A stretch of DNA of 64,000 bases from Canna indica (GCA_034359265.1 CP136897.1:32413501-32477500), one strand, 5' to 3'; counted from the stretch's first letter, positions 22,013 to 34,257 are shown. The notes: a model not told the origin generated them from the sequence alone. Made by a program: numbers and translations.

Positions 22013-22129
22013 TAGTGCGATCATAACAGCACTAACGCACCGGATCCCATTAGAACTTCGGAGTTAAGCGGGCTTGGGCGAGAGTTGTACTTGGATGGGT
22101 GACCCCCTGGGAAGTCCTCGTGTTGCACT
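22013..22129 (+). rRNA. 5S rRNA gene, diverged
   Basis: G1T, G2A, C14A, C39T, C46T, A49G, T59G (box A), A74T, A80T and C117T. The upstream region has CCACTATTAG in place of CCCTTATTAG. It precedes a unit that has lost its gene. Confidence 0.87.
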
Positions 22130-22709
22130 TGTTTTTTTACTACCTATTTCATTGCACGACGAGCTCATTTTATTTACCAATCTTTCTAACCAAACGATAA
22201 GGACGGACGACGTCGTCGCCATAAAATTTGGGTGTCGATCGCCCGCCGCAACCTCTACGGCCGGCTCGATCGACCAACCGACCCAAAAAATTAAAATTTT
22301 TAAATAAATAAGAAAAATAACATTTCAATTATTATTTTTCGTTTAAAACGGGCGTAACTCCGTGCATTTTTTGATTGCACGACGAGCTCATTTTTTTTAC
22401 CAATCTTTCTAACCAAACGTTAAGGACGGACGACGTCGTCGCCATAAAATTTGGCTGTTGATCGCCCGCCGCAACCTCTATGTCCGGCTCGATCGACCAA
22501 CCGACCCGAAAAATTAAAATTTGTAAATAAATAAGAAAAATAACAATTCAATTATTATTTTTCGTTTAAAACGGGCGTAACTCCGTGCACTATTGTCCGA
22601 TTTCAGCTTTTCACGTGTTGCTGAAACGCGCGCGAAGAGACGAAGAAAATGACCCCGAGTTGTCCCTCGGACGCTCACCCTTATTAGTCGATGATCAGAA
22701 GTGCATGAC
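22130..22709 (+). other. Two spacers with the intervening 5S gene deleted
   Basis: The spacer runs normally to GTGCATT (~22367), then jumps to TTTTGATTGCACGACGAG, the region just after a gene. A promoter, CACGTG box and whole 5S gene (~270 bp) are missing. Both flanks are GCC-type and carry the rare GAGCTCATTTT change, and both have the 11-bp GC-tract deletion. No other gene is seen here. Confidence 0.9.
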
Positions 22710-22826
22710 GGGTGCGATCATAATAGCACTAACGCTCCGGATTCCATCAGAACTCCGAAGTTAAGCGTGCTTGCGTGAGAGTGGTACTAGGATGGCTGAC
22801 CCCTCGGGAAGTCCTCGTGTGGCACC
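22710..22826 (+). rRNA. 5S rRNA gene, diverged
   Basis: C14A, C15T, A27T, C34T, G65C, C67T, A74G, G87C (box C), C95T, T96C and T112G. Its box C stretch GGATGGCTGACCCCT is the only full-gene match in the window to the filler fragment at 43900. Confidence 0.88.
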
Positions 22827-23184
22827 TTTTATTTTTACTACCTATTTGATTGCACGACGAGATCATTTTTTTTACGAATCTTTCTAACCAAACGTTAAGG
22901 ACGGACGACGTCGTCGCCATAAAATTTGGCTGTCGATCGCCCGCCGCAACGTCTACGGCCGGCTCGATCGACCAACCGACTCGAAAATTTAAAATTTGTA
23001 AATAAATAAGAAAAATAAAATTTCAATTATTATTTTTCGTTTAAAACGGGCGTAACTTCGTGCATTATTGTCCGATTTCAGCTTTTCACGTGGCGCTAAA
23101 AGGCGCGCGAACAGACGAAGAAAATGACCCCGAGCTATCCCTCGGTCGCTCACCCTTATTAGCCGACGATCAGAAGTGCACGAC

Positions 23185-23301
23185 GGGTGCGATCATACCA
23201 GCACTAACGCATAGGATCCCATCAGAACTCCGAAGTTAAGCGTGCTTGGGCGAGAGTAGTACTAGGATGGGTGACCCCCTGGGAAGTCCTCGTGTTGCAC
23301 C
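23185..23301 (+). rRNA. 5S rRNA gene
   Basis: Only C28T and C29A. First gene of the 23.3-28 kb GAC-type domain. T8 followed by AACTACC. Confidence 0.95.
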
Positions 23302-23669
23302 TTTTTTTTAACTACCTATTTGATTGCACGACGAGATCATTTTTTTTACCAATCTTTCTAACCAAACGTTAAGGACGGACGACGTCGTCGACATAAAATT
23401 TGGCTGTCGATCGCCCGCGCGGGGCCCGCCGCAACCTCTACGGCCGGCTCGATCGACCAACCGACCCGAAAAATTAAAATTTGTGAATAAATAAGAAAAA
23501 TAACATTTCAATTATTATTTTTCATTTAAAACGAGCGTAACTCCGTGCATTATTGTCCGATTTCAGCTTTTCACGTGGCGCTAAAAGGCGCGCGAAGAGA
23601 CGAAGAAAATGACCCCGAGCAATCCCTCGGACGCTCACCCTTATTAGCCGACGATCAGAAGTGCATGAC

Positions 23670-23786
23670 TGGTGCTTTCATACCAGCACTAACGCACCGG
23701 ATCCCATCAGAACTCCGAAGTTAAGCGTGCTTGGGCGAGAGTAGTACTAGGATGGGTGAACCCCCGGGAAGTCCTCGTGTTGCATT
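23670..23786 (+). rRNA. 5S rRNA gene
   Basis: G1T, G7T, A8T, C91A, T96C, C116T and C117T. The G7T/A8T pair is shared with 24639. Confidence 0.91.
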
Positions 23787-24153
23787 TTTTTTTTACTACC
23801 TATTTGATTGCACGACGAGATCATTTTTTTTACCAATCTTTCTAACCAAACGTTAAGGACGGACGACGTCGTCGACTTAAAATTTGGCTGTCGATCGCCC
23901 GCGCGGGGCCCGCCGCAACCTCTACGGCCGGCTCGATCGACCAATCGACCCGAAAAATTAAAATTTGTAAATAAATAAGAAAAATAACATTTCAATTATT
24001 ATTTTTCGTTTAAAACGGGCGTAACTCCGTGCATTATTGTCCGATTTCAGCTTTGCACGTGGCGCTAAAAGGCGCGCGAAGAGACGAAGAAAATGACCCC
24101 GAGCTATCCCTCGGACGCTCACCCTTATTTGCCGACGATCAGAAGTGCACGAC

Positions 24154-24270
24154 GTGTGCGATCATACCAGCACTAACGCACCGGATCCCATCAGAACTCT
24201 GAAGTTAAGCGTGCTTGGGCGAGAGTAGTACTAGGATGGGTGACCCCTTGGGAAGTCCTCGTGTTGCACC
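24154..24270 (+). rRNA. 5S rRNA gene
   Basis: G2T, C47T and C95T. The TATA-like element reads TTATTT. Confidence 0.94.
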
Positions 24271-24638
24271 TTTTTTTTTACTACCTATTTGATTGCACGA
24301 CGAGATCATTTTTTTTACCAATCTTTCTAACCAAAGGTTAAGGACGGACGACGTCGTCGACATAAAATTTGGCTGTCGATCACACGCACGGGGCCCGCCG
24401 CAACCTCTACGGCCGGCTCGATCGACCAACCGACCCGAAAAATTAAAATTTGTGAATAAATAAGAAAAATAACATTTCAATTATTATTTTTCGTTTACAA
24501 CGAGCGTAACTCCGTGCATTATTGTCCGATTTCAGCTTTTCACGTGGCGCTAAAAGGCGCGCGAAGAGACGAAGAAAATGACCCCGAGCAATCCCTCGGA
24601 CGCTCACGCTTATTAGCCGACGATCAGAAGTTTATGAC

Positions 24639-24755
24639 GGGTGCTTTCATACCAGCACTAACGCACCGGATCCCATCAGAACTCCGAAGTTAAGCGTGCT
24701 TGGGCGAGAGTAGTACTAGGATGGGTGACCCCCTGGGAAGTCCTCGTGTTGCACC
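24639..24755 (+). rRNA. 5S rRNA gene
   Basis: G7T and A8T only; the rest is consensus, including all internal promoter boxes. Confidence 0.95.
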
Positions 24756-25123
24756 TTTTTTTTTACTACCTATTTGATTGCACGACGAGATCATTTTTTT
24801 TACCAATTTTTCTAACCAAACGTTAAGGACAGACGACGTCGTCGACATAAAATTTGGCTCTCGATCGCCCGCGCGGGGCCCGCCGCAACCTCTACGGCCG
24901 GCTCGATCGACCAACCGACCCGAAAAATTAAAATTTGTAAACAAATAAGAAAAATAACATTTCAAATATTATTTTTCGTTTAAAACGGGCGTAACTCCGT
25001 GCATTATTGTCCGATTTCAGCTTTTCACGTGGCGCTAAAAGGCGCGCGAAGAGACGAAGAAAATGACCCCGAGCTATCCCTCGGACGCTCACCCTTATTA
25101 GCCGACGATCAGAAGTGCATGAC

Positions 25124-25240
25124 GGGTGCGATCATACCAGCACTAACGCACCGGATCCCATCAAAACTCCGAAGTTAAGCGTGCTTGGGCGAGTGTAGTA
25201 CTAGGATGGGTAACCCCCTCGGAAGTCCTCGTGTTGCACC
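25124..25240 (+). rRNA. 5S rRNA gene
   Basis: G41A, A71T (intermediate element), G89A and G97C. Confidence 0.93.
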
Positions 25241-25608
25241 TTTTTTTTTACTACCTATTTGATTGCACGACGAGATCATTTTTTTTACCAATCTTTCTAA
25301 CCAAACGTTAAGGACGGACGACGTCGTCGACATAAAATTTGGCTGTCGATCGCCCGCGCGGGGCCCGGCGCAACCTCTACGGCCGGCTCGATCGACCAAC
25401 CGACCCGAAAAATTAAAATTTGTAAATAAATAAGAAAAATAACATTTCAATTATTATTTTTCGTTTAAAACGAGTGTAACTCCGTGCATTATTGTCCGAT
25501 TTTAGCTTTTCACGTGGCGCTAAAAGGCGCACCAAGAGACGAAGAAAATGACCCCGAGATATCCCTCGGACATTCACCCTTATTAGCCGACGATCAGAAG
25601 TGCATGAC

Positions 25609-25725
25609 GGGTGCGATCATACCAGCAGTAATGCACCGGATCCCATCAGAACTCCGAAGTTAAGCGTGCTTGGGCGAGAGTTGTAGTAGGATGGGTGACC
25701 CCCTGGGAAGTCCTCGTGTTGCACC
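25609..25725 (+). rRNA. 5S rRNA gene
   Basis: C20G, C24T, A74T and C78G. The upstream hairpin region reads CCGAGATATCCCTCGG, keeping both stem arms. Confidence 0.93.
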
Positions 25726-26093
25726 TTTTTTTTTACTACCTATTTGATTGCACGACGAGATCATTTTTTTTACCAATCTTTCTAACCAAACGTTAAGGAC
25801 GGACGACGTCGTCGACATAAAATTTGGCTGTCGATCGCCCGCGCGGGGCCCGCCGCAACCCCTACGGCCGGCTCGATCGACCAACCGACCAGAAAAATTA
25901 AAATTTGTAAATAAATAAGAAAAATAACATTTCAATTATTATTTTTCGTTTAAAACGGGCGTAACTCCGTGCATTATTGTCCGATTTCAGCTTTTCGCGT
26001 GGCGCTAAAAGGCGCTCGCAGAGACGAAGAAAATGACCCCGAGCTATCCCTCGGATACTCACCCTTATTAGCCGACGATCAAAAGTGCATGAC

Positions 26094-26210
26094 GGGTGCA
26101 ATCATACCAGCACTAACGCACCGGATCCCATCAGAACTCCGAAGTTAAGCGTGCTTTGGCGAGAGTAGTACTAGGATGGGTGACCCCCTCGGAAGTCCTC
26201 GTGTTGCACC
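26094..26210 (+). rRNA. 5S rRNA gene, no proximal terminator
   Basis: G7A, G64T and G97C. GCACC is followed directly by TATTTGATTGC, so the T9 run is missing, and the same spacer has the GC-tract deletion. Next gene 459 bp away. Matches the left-half short class in both deletions and in G97C. Confidence 0.94.
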
Positions 26211-26552
26211 TATTTGATTGCACGTCGAGATCATTTTTTTTACCAATCTTTCTAACCAAACGTTAAGGACGGACGATGTCGTCGACATAAAATTTGTCTT
26301 TCGATCGCCCGCCGCTACCTCTACGGCCGGCTCGATCGACCAACCGACCCGAAAAATTAAAATTTGTAAATAAATAAGAAAAATAACATTTCAATTATTA
26401 TTTTTCGTTTAAAACGGGCGTAACTCCGTGCATTATTGTCCGATTTCAGCTTTTCACGTGGCGCTAAAAGGCGCGCGAAGAGACGAAGAAAATGACCCCG
26501 AGCTATCCCTCGGACGCTCACCGTTATTAGCCGACGATCAGAAGTGCATGAC

Positions 26553-26669
26553 GGGTGTGATCATACCAGCACTAACGCACCGGATCCCATCAGAACTCCG
26601 AAGTTAAGCGTGCTTGGGCGAGAGTAGTACTAGGATGGGTGGCCCCCTAGGAAGTCCTCGTGTTGCACC
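26553..26669 (+). rRNA. 5S rRNA gene
   Basis: C6T, A90G and G97A. TTATTA is preceded by CCG. Confidence 0.94.
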
Positions 26670-27037
26670 TTTTTTTTTACTACCTATTTGATTGCACGAC
26701 GAGATCATTTTTTTTACCAATCTTTCTAACCAAACGTTAAGGACGGACGACGTCGTCGACATAAAATTTGGCTGTCGATCGCCCGCGCGGGGCCCGCCGC
26801 AACCTCTACGGCCGGCTCGATCGACCAACCGACCCGAAAAATTAAAATTTGTAAATAAATAAGAAAAATAACATTTCAATTATTATTTTTCGTTTAAAAT
26901 GGGCGTAACTCCGTGCATTATTGTCCGATTACAGCTTTTCACGTGGCGCTAAAAGGCGCGCGAAGAGACGAAGAAAATGACCCCGAGCTATCGCTCGGAC
27001 GCTCACCCTTATTAGCCGACGATCAGAAGTGCATGAC

Positions 27038-27154
27038 GGGTCCGATCATACCAGCACTAACGCACCGGATCCCATCAGAACTCCGAAGTTAAGCGTGCTT
27101 GGGCGACAGTAGTACTAGGATGGGTGACCCCCTAGGAAGTACTCGTGTTGCACC
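27038..27154 (+). rRNA. 5S rRNA gene
   Basis: G5C (breaks a terminal-stem pair), G70C, G97A and C104A. Confidence 0.93.
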
Positions 27155-27522
27155 TTTTTTTTAACTACCTATTTGATTGCACGACGAGATCATTTTTTTT
27201 ACCAATCTTTCTAACCAAACGTTAAGGACGGACGACGTCGTCGACATAAAATTTGGCTGTCGATCGCCCGCGCGGGGCCCGCCGCAACCTCTACGGCCGG
27301 CTCGATCGACCAACCGACCCGAAAAATTAAAATTTGTAAATAAATAAGAAAAATAACATTTCAATTATTATTTTTCGTTTAAAACGGGCGTAACTCCATG
27401 CATTATTGTCCGATTTGAGCTTTTCACGTGGCGCTGAAAGGCGCGCGAAGAGACGAAGAAGATGACCTTGAGCTGTCCCTCGGACGCTCACCCTTATTAG
27501 CCGACGATAAGAAGTGCATAAC

Positions 27523-27639
27523 CGGTGCGATCATACCAGCACTAACGCACCAGATCCTATTCGAACTCCGAAGTTAAGCGTGCTTGGGCGAGAGTAGTAC
27601 TAGGATGGGTGACCCCCTCGGAAGTCCTCGTGTTGCACT
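27523..27639 (+). rRNA. 5S rRNA gene
   Basis: G1C, G30A, C36T, C39T, A40C, G97C and C117T. Long T10 terminator. Confidence 0.91.
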
Positions 27640-28006
27640 TTTTTTTTTACTACCTATTTGATTGCACGACGAGATAATTTTTTTTACCAATCTTTCTAAC
27701 CAAACGTTAAGGATGGACGACGTCGTCGACATAAAATTTGGCTGTCGATCGCCCGCGCGGGGCCCGCCGCAACCTCTACGGCCGGCTCGATCGACCAACC
27801 GACCCGAAAAATTAAGATTTGTAAATAAATAAGAAAAATAACATTTCAATTATTATTTTTCGTTTAAAACGGGCGTAACTCCATGCATTATTGTCCGATT
27901 TCAGCTTTTCACGTGGCGCTGAAAGGCGCGGGAAGAGACGAAGAAGATGACCTTGAGCTTCCCTCGGACGCTCACCCTTATTAGCCGACGATAAGAAGTG
28001 GATAAC

Positions 28007-28123
28007 GGGTGCGATCATACTAGCATTAACGCATCGGATCCTATTAGAACTCCGAAGTTAAGTGTGCTTGGGCGAGAGTAGTACTAGGATGGGTGACCCC
28101 CTAGGAAGTCCTCGTGTTGCACT
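28007..28123 (+). rRNA. 5S rRNA gene
   Basis: C15T, C20T, C28T, C36T, C39T, C57T (box A), G97A and C117T. Seven of eight changes are transitions. Terminator CTTGTTTTTTT. Confidence 0.9.
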
Positions 28124-28491
28124 TGTTTTTTTACTACCTATTTGATTGCACGACGAGATCATTTTTTTTACCAATCTTTCTAACCAAACGTTAAGGACGG
28201 ACGAAGTCGTCGCCATAAAATTTGGCTGTCGATCGCCCGCGCGGGGCCCGCCGCAACCTCTACGGCCGGCTCGATCGACCAACCGACCCGAAAAATTAAA
28301 ATTTGTAAATAAATAAGAAAAATAACATTTCAATTATTATTTTTCGTTTAAAACGGGCGTAACTCCGTGCATTATTGTCTTATTTCAGCTTTTCACGTGG
28401 CGCTAAAAGGCGCGCGAAGAGACGAAGAAAATGACCCCGAGCTATCCCTCGGACGCTCACCCTTATTAGCCGACGATCAGAAGTGCATGAC

Positions 28492-28608
28492 GGGTGCGAT
28501 CATACCAGCACTAACGCATCGGATCCCATCAGAACTCCGAAGTTAAGCTTGCTTGGGCGAGAGTAGTACTAGGATGGGTGACCCCCTGGGAAGTCCTCTT
28601 GTTGCACC
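28492..28608 (+). rRNA. 5S rRNA gene
   Basis: C28T, G58T (box A) and G108T. T9 terminator. Confidence 0.94.
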
Positions 28609-28964
28609 TTTTTTTTTACTACCTATTTGATTGCACGACGAGATCATTTTTTTTACCAATCTTTCTAACCAAACGTTAAGGACGGACGACGTCGTCGCCA
28701 TAAAATTTGGCTGTCGATCGCCCGCCGCAACCTCTACGGCCGGCTCGATCGACCAATCGACTCGAAAAATTAAAATTTGTAAATAAATAAGAAAAATAAC
28801 ATTTCAATTATTATTTTTCGTTTAAAACGGGCGTAACTCGATGCATTATTGTCCGATTGCATCTTTCACGTGGAGCTGAAAGGCGCGCGAAGAGACAAAG
28901 AAAATGACCCCGAGCTGTCTCTCGGACGCTCACCCTTATTAGCCGACGATCAGAAGCGCATAAC

Positions 28965-29081
28965 GGGTGCGATCATACCAGCACTAACGCACCGGATCCC
29001 ATCAGAACTCCGAAGTTAAGCGTGCTTGGGCGAGAGTAGTACTAGGATGGGTGACCCCCTGGGAAGTACTCGTGTTGCACC
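28965..29081 (+). rRNA. 5S rRNA gene
   Basis: Only C104A. The downstream spacer has a cluster of changes at 29222-29236 (GGGCACCATGG replacing GGCTCGATCG). Confidence 0.95.
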
Positions 29082-29449
29082 TTTTTTTTTACTACCTATT
29101 TGATTGCACGACGAGATCATTTTTTTTACCAATCTTTCTAACCAAACGTTAAGGACGGACGACGTCGTCGAAATTAAATTTGGCTGTCGATCGCCGGCGC
29201 GGGGCCCGCCGCAACCTCTACAGCCGGGCACCATGGACCAACCGACCCGAAAAATTAAAATTTGTAAATAAATAATAAAAATAACATTTCAACTATTATT
29301 TTTCGTTTAAAACGGGCGTGACTCAGTGTATTATTGTCTGATTTCAGCTTTCACGTGGCGCAGAAAGGCGTGCGAAGAGACGAAGAAAATGACCCCGAGC
29401 TGTCTCTCGGACGCTCACCCTTATTAGCCGACGATCAGAAGCGCATGAC

Positions 29450-29566
29450 GGGTGCGATCATACCAGCACTAACGCACCGGATCCCATCAGAACTCCGAAG
29501 TTAAGCGTGCTTGGGCGAGAGTAGTACTAGGATTGGTGAACCCCTAGGAAGTCCTCGTGTTGCACT
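29450..29566 (+). rRNA. 5S rRNA gene
   Basis: G85T and C91A (box C), G97A and C117T. Terminator CTTGTTTTTTT. Confidence 0.93.
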
Positions 29567-29923
29567 TGTTTTTTTACTACCTATTTGATTTCACGACGAG
29601 ATCATTTTTTTTACCAATCTTTCTAACCAAACGTTAAGGACGGACGACGTCGTCGCCATAAAATTTGGCTGTCGATCGCCCGCCGCAACCTCTACGGCCG
29701 GCTCGATCGACCAACCGACCCGAAAAATTAAAATTTGTAAATAAACAAGAAAAATAACATTTCAATTATTATTTTCGTTTAAAACGGGCGTAACTCCGTG
29801 CTTTATTGTCCGATTTCAGCTTTTCACGTGGCGCTGAAAGGCGCGCAAAGAGACGAAGAAAATGACCCCCGAACTCTCCCCCGGACGCTCGCCCTTATTA
29901 GCCGACGATAAGAAATGCATATT

Positions 29924-30040
29924 GGGTGTGATCATACCAGCACTAAAGCACCAGATCCCATCAGAACTTCGAAGTTAAGCGTGCTTGAGCGAGAGTAGTA
30001 CTAGGATGGGTGACCCCATGGGAAGTCCTGATGTTGCACT
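29924..30040 (+). rRNA. 5S rRNA gene at start of triplicated block
   Basis: C6T, C24A, G30A, C46T, G65A, C95A, C107G, G108A and C117T. The triplicated 3.85-kb block begins inside it (~29990): its 3' half matches 33774 and 37624, its 5' half does not. Confidence 0.89.
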
Positions 30041-30408
30041 TTTTATTTTACTACCTATTTGATTGCACGACGAGATCATTTTTTTTACCAATCTTTCTAA
30101 CCAAATGTTAAGGACGGACATCGTCGTCGCCATAAATCTTGGATGTCGATCGCCCGCGCGGGTCCCGCCGCAACCTCTACGGCCTGCTCGATCTACCAAC
30201 CGACCCGAAAAATTAAAATTTGTAAATAAATAAGAAAAATAACATTTCAATTGTTATTTTTCGTTTAAAACGGGCGTAACTCCTTGCATTATTGTCCGAT
30301 TTCAGCTTTTCACGTGGCGCTGAAAGGCGGGCGAAGAGACGAAGAAAATGACCCCGAGCTGTCTCTCGGACGCTCACCCTTGTTAGCCGATGATCAGAAG
30401 CACATGAC

Positions 30409-30525
30409 GGGTGCCATCATACCAGCACTAATGCACCGGATCCCATCAGAACTCCGAAGTTAAGTGTGCTTGGGCGAGAGTAGTACTAGGATGGGTGACC
30501 CCCTGGGAAGTCCTCGTGTTGCACC
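30409..30525 (+). rRNA. 5S rRNA gene (block position 1, copy 1)
   Basis: G7C, C24T and C57T (box A). The upstream element reads TTGTTA. Terminator TTTTTTCTTTTT. Repeated at 34258 and 38108. Confidence 0.93.
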
Positions 30526-30882
30526 TTTTTTCTTTTTACTTATTTGAATGCACGACGAGATCATTTTTTTTCCCAATCTTTCTAACCAAACATTAAGGAC
30601 GGACGACGTCGTCGCCAGAAATCTTGGCTGTCGATCGCCCGCCGCAACCTCTACGGCGGGCTTGATCGACCAACCGACCCGAAAAATTAAAATTTGTAAA
30701 TAAATAAGAAAAATAACATTTCAATTATTATTTTTCGTTTAAAACGGGCGTAACTCCATGCATTATTGTTTGATTTCAGATTTTCACGTGGCGCTGAAAG
30801 GCGCGCGAAGAGACGAAGAAAATGACCCCGAGCTGTCCCTCGGACGCTCACCCTTATTAGCCGACGATCAGAAGTGCATGAC

Positions 30883-30999
30883 GGGTGCGATCATACTAGC
30901 ACTAACGCACCGGATCCCATCAGAACTCCGAAGTTATGCGTGCTTGGGCGAGAGTAGTACTAGGATGGGTGACCCCCTAGGAAGTCCTCGTGTTGTACT
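30883..30999 (+). rRNA. 5S rRNA gene (block position 2, copy 1)
   Basis: C15T, A55T (box A), G97A, C114T and C117T. Terminator is TTGATTTTTT. Repeated at 34732 and 38582. Confidence 0.92.
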
Positions 31000-31368
31000 T
31001 GATTTTTTACTACCTATTTGATTGCACGACGAGATCATTTTTTTTACCAATCTTTCTAACCAAACGTTAAGGAGGGACGACGTCGTCGCCATAAATCTTG
31101 GCTGTCGATCGCCCGCGCGGGGCCCGCCGCAACCTCTACGGCCGGCTCGATCGACCAACCGACCCGAAAAATTAAAATTTGTAAATAAATAAGAAAAATA
31201 ACATTTCAATTATTATTTTTCGTTTAAAACGGGCGTAACTCCGTGCATTATTGTCCGATTTTAGCTTTTCACGTGGCGCTGAAAGGCGCGCGAAGAGACG
31301 AAGAAAATGACTCCCGAACTCTCCCTAGGACGCTCACCCTTATTAGCCGACGATCAGAAGTGCATGAC

Positions 31369-31478
31369 GTGTGCGATAATTTAGTACTAACGCACCGGAT
31401 CCCATTAGAACTCCGAAGTTAAGCGTGCTTGGGCAAGAGTAGTACTAGGATGGGTGACCTTTTCTTGGGTGTTGCACC
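31369..31478 (+). pseudogene. 5S copy with wrecked box C (block position 3, copy 1)
   Basis: 110 nt. After GGTGACC the sequence CCCTGGGAAGTCCTCG is replaced by a shorter TTTTCTTGG stretch, destroying box C and one side of helix IV. The 5' end is also damaged (GATAATTTAGTACT), and G68A alters the intermediate element. The proximal terminator is TTTTCTTTT. Repeated at 35218 and 39068. Confidence 0.85.
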
Positions 31479-31847
31479 TTTTCTTTTACTACCTATTTGA
31501 TTGCACGACGAGATCATTTTTTGTACCAATTTTTCTAACCAAACGTTAAGGACAGATGACGTCGTCGCCATAAATCTTGGCTGTTGATCGCCCGCGCGGG
31601 GCCCGCCGCAACCTCTACGGCCGGCTCGATGGACCAACCGATCCTAGAAATTAAAATTTGTAAATAAATAAGAAAAATAACATTTCAATTATTATTTTTC
31701 GTTTAAAATGGGCGTAACTCCGTGCATTATTGTCCGATTTCAGCTTTTCACGTGGCGCTGAAAAGCGCGCAAAGAGACGAAGAAAATGACCCCAGAACTC
31801 TGCCTCGGACGCTCACCCTTATTAGCCGACGATCAGAAGTGCATATC

Positions 31848-31964
31848 GGGTGCGATCATACCAGCACTTATGCACCGGATCCCATCAGAACTCCGAAGTT
31901 AAGCGTGCTTGGGCGAGAGTAGTACTAGGATGGGTGACCCCCTGAGAATTCCTCGTGTTGCACC
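31848..31964 (+). rRNA. 5S rRNA gene (block position 4, copy 1)
   Basis: A22T, C24T, G98A and G102T (creating GAATTC). Repeated at 35697 and 39547. Confidence 0.92.
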
Positions 31965-32331
31965 TTTTTTTTACTACCTATTTGATTGCACGACGAGATC
32001 ATTTTTTTTACCAATCTTTCTAACCAAACGTTAAGGATGGACGACGTCGTCGCCATAAATCTTGGCTGTCGATCGCCCGCGCGGGGCCCGCTGCAACCTC
32101 TACGGCCGGCTCGATCGACCAACCGACCCGAAAAATTAAAATTTGTAAATAAAAAAGAAAAATAACATTTCAATTATTATGTTTCGTTTAGAATGGGCGT
32201 AACTCCGTGCATTATTATTTGATTTCAGATTTTCACGTGGCGCTGAAAGGCGCGCGAAGAGACGAAGAAAATGACCCCGAGCTGTCCCTCGGACGCTCAC
32301 CCTTATTAGCCGACGATCAGAAGTGCATGAC

Positions 32332-32448
32332 GGGTGCGATCATACCAGCACTAACGCACCGGATCCCATCAGAACTCCAAAGTTATGCGTGCTTGGGCGA
32401 GAGTAGTACTAGGATGGGTGACCCCCTGGGAAGTCCTCGTGTTGTACT
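32332..32448 (+). rRNA. 5S rRNA gene (block position 5, copy 1)
   Basis: G48A, A55T (box A), C114T and C117T. Terminator TTGATTTTTT. Closely related to block position 2. Repeated at 36181 and 40031. Confidence 0.92.
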
Positions 32449-32805
32449 TGATTTTTTACTACCTATTTGATTGCACGACGAGATCATTTTTTTTACCAAT
32501 CTTTCTAACCAAACATTAAGGACGGACGACGTCGTCGCCATAAATCTTGGCTGTCGATCGCCCGCCGCAACCTCTACGGCTGGCTCGATCGACCAACCGA
32601 CCCGAAAAATTAAAATTTGTAAATAAATAAGAAAAATAACATTTCAATTATTATTTTTCGTTTAAAACGGGCATAACTCCGTGCATTATTGTCCGATTTC
32701 AGCTTTTCACTTGGCGCTGAAAGACGCGCAAAGAGACGAAAAAATGACCCCCGAACTCTCCCTCGGACGCTCACCCTTATTAGCCGACGATCAGAAGTGC
32801 TTATC

Positions 32806-32922
32806 GAGTGCGATCATACCAGCACTAACGCACCGGATCCCATCAAAACTCTGAAGTTAAGCGTGCTTGGGCGAGAGTAGTACTAGGATGGGTGCCCCCC
32901 TGCGAAGTCCTCGCGTTGCACC
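32806..32922 (+). rRNA. 5S rRNA gene (block position 6, copy 1)
   Basis: G2A, G41A, C47T, A90C, G98C and T109C. The upstream CACGTG box is CACTTG here. Repeated at 36656 and 40506. Confidence 0.91.
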
Positions 32923-33289
32923 TTTTTTTTTACTACCTATTTGATTGCACAACGAGATCATTTTTTTTACTAATCTTTCTAACCAAACGTTAAGGACGGA
33001 CGACATCGTCGCCATAAATCTTGGCTGTCGATCGCCCGCGCGGGGCCCGCCCCAACCTTTACGGCCGGGTCGATCGACCAACCGATCCGAAAAATTAAAA
33101 TTTGTAAATAAACAAGAAAAATAACATTTCAATTATTATTTTTCGTTTAAAACGGGCGTAACTCCGTGCATTATTGTCCGATTTTAGCTTTGCACGTGGC
33201 GCTGAAAGGCGCGCGAAGAGACGAAGAAAAGGACCCCGAGTTGTCCCTCGAACGCTCACCCTTTTAGCCGACTATCAGAAGTGCATGAC

Positions 33290-33406
33290 GGGTGCGATCA
33301 TACTAGCACTAACGCACCGGATCCCATCAGAACTTCGAAGTTAAGCGTGCTTGCGCGAGAGTGGTACTAGGATGGGTGACCCCTTGGGAAGTCCTCGTGT
33401 TGCACC
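33290..33406 (+). rRNA. 5S rRNA gene (block position 7, copy 1)
   Basis: C15T, C46T, G65C, A74G and C95T. The TATA-like element has lost one base (CCCTTTTAGCC). Repeated at 37140 and 40990. Confidence 0.91.
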
Positions 33407-33773
33407 TTTTTTTTACTACCTATTTGATTGCACGACAAGATAATTTTTTTTACCATTCTTTCTAACCAAACGTTAAGGACGGACGACGTCGTCGCCATAA
33501 AATTTGGCTGTCGATCGCCCGCGCGGGGCCCGCCGCAACCTCTACGGCCGGCTCGATCGACCAACCAACCCGAAAAATTAAAATTTGTAAATAAATAAGA
33601 AAAATAACATTTCAATTATTATTTTTCCTTTAAAACGGGCGTAACTCCGTGCATTATTGTCCGATTTCAGCTTTTCACGTGGCGTTAAAAGGCGCGCGAA
33701 GAGACGAAGAAAATGACCCCGAGCTATCCCTCGGACGCTCACCCTTATTAGCCGACGATCAGAAATGCATGAA

Positions 33774-33889
33774 TGGTGCGATCATATAGCACTAACGCAT
33801 TGGATCCCATCAGAACTCCGAAGTTAAGCGTGCATGGGCGAGAGTAGTACTAGGATGGGTGACCCCATGGGAAGTCCTGATGTTGCACT
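33774..33889 (+). rRNA. 5S rRNA gene spanning block joint 1/2
   Basis: 116 nt: G1T, one base missing at 14-15 (ATATAGC), C28T, C29T, T62A, C95A, C107G, G108A and C117T. The joint between block copies lies inside it. Also at 37624; the 5' part recurs at 41474 and 50216. Confidence 0.88.
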
Positions 33890-34257
33890 TTTTATTTTAC
33901 TACCTATTTGATTGCACGACGAGATCATTTTTTTTACCAATCTTTCTAACCAAATGTTAAGGACGGACATCGTCGTCGCCATAAATCTTGGATGTCGATC
34001 GCCCGCGCGGGTCCCGCCGCAACCTCTACGGCCTGCTCGATCTACCAACCGACCCGAAAAATTAAAATTTGTAAATAAATAAGAAAAATAACATTTCAAT
34101 TGTTATTTTTCGTTTAAAACGGGCGTAACTCCTTGCATTATTGTCCGATTTCAGCTTTTCACGTGGCGCTGAAAGGCGGGCGAAGAGACGAAGAAAATGA
34201 CCCCGAGCTGTCTCTCGGACGCTCACCCTTGTTAGCCGATGATCAGAAGCACATGAC

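Larger units (their letters stand above)
29990..33838 (+). repeat. 3.85-kb eight-gene block, copy 1
   Basis: First of three tandem copies starting and ending inside 5S genes near position 66. It differs from copies 2 and 3 at a few shared sites (for example a one-base deletion near 32740, GGATGG at 32034, GGCTCG at 33548), so it split from them earlier. Confidence 0.93.
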
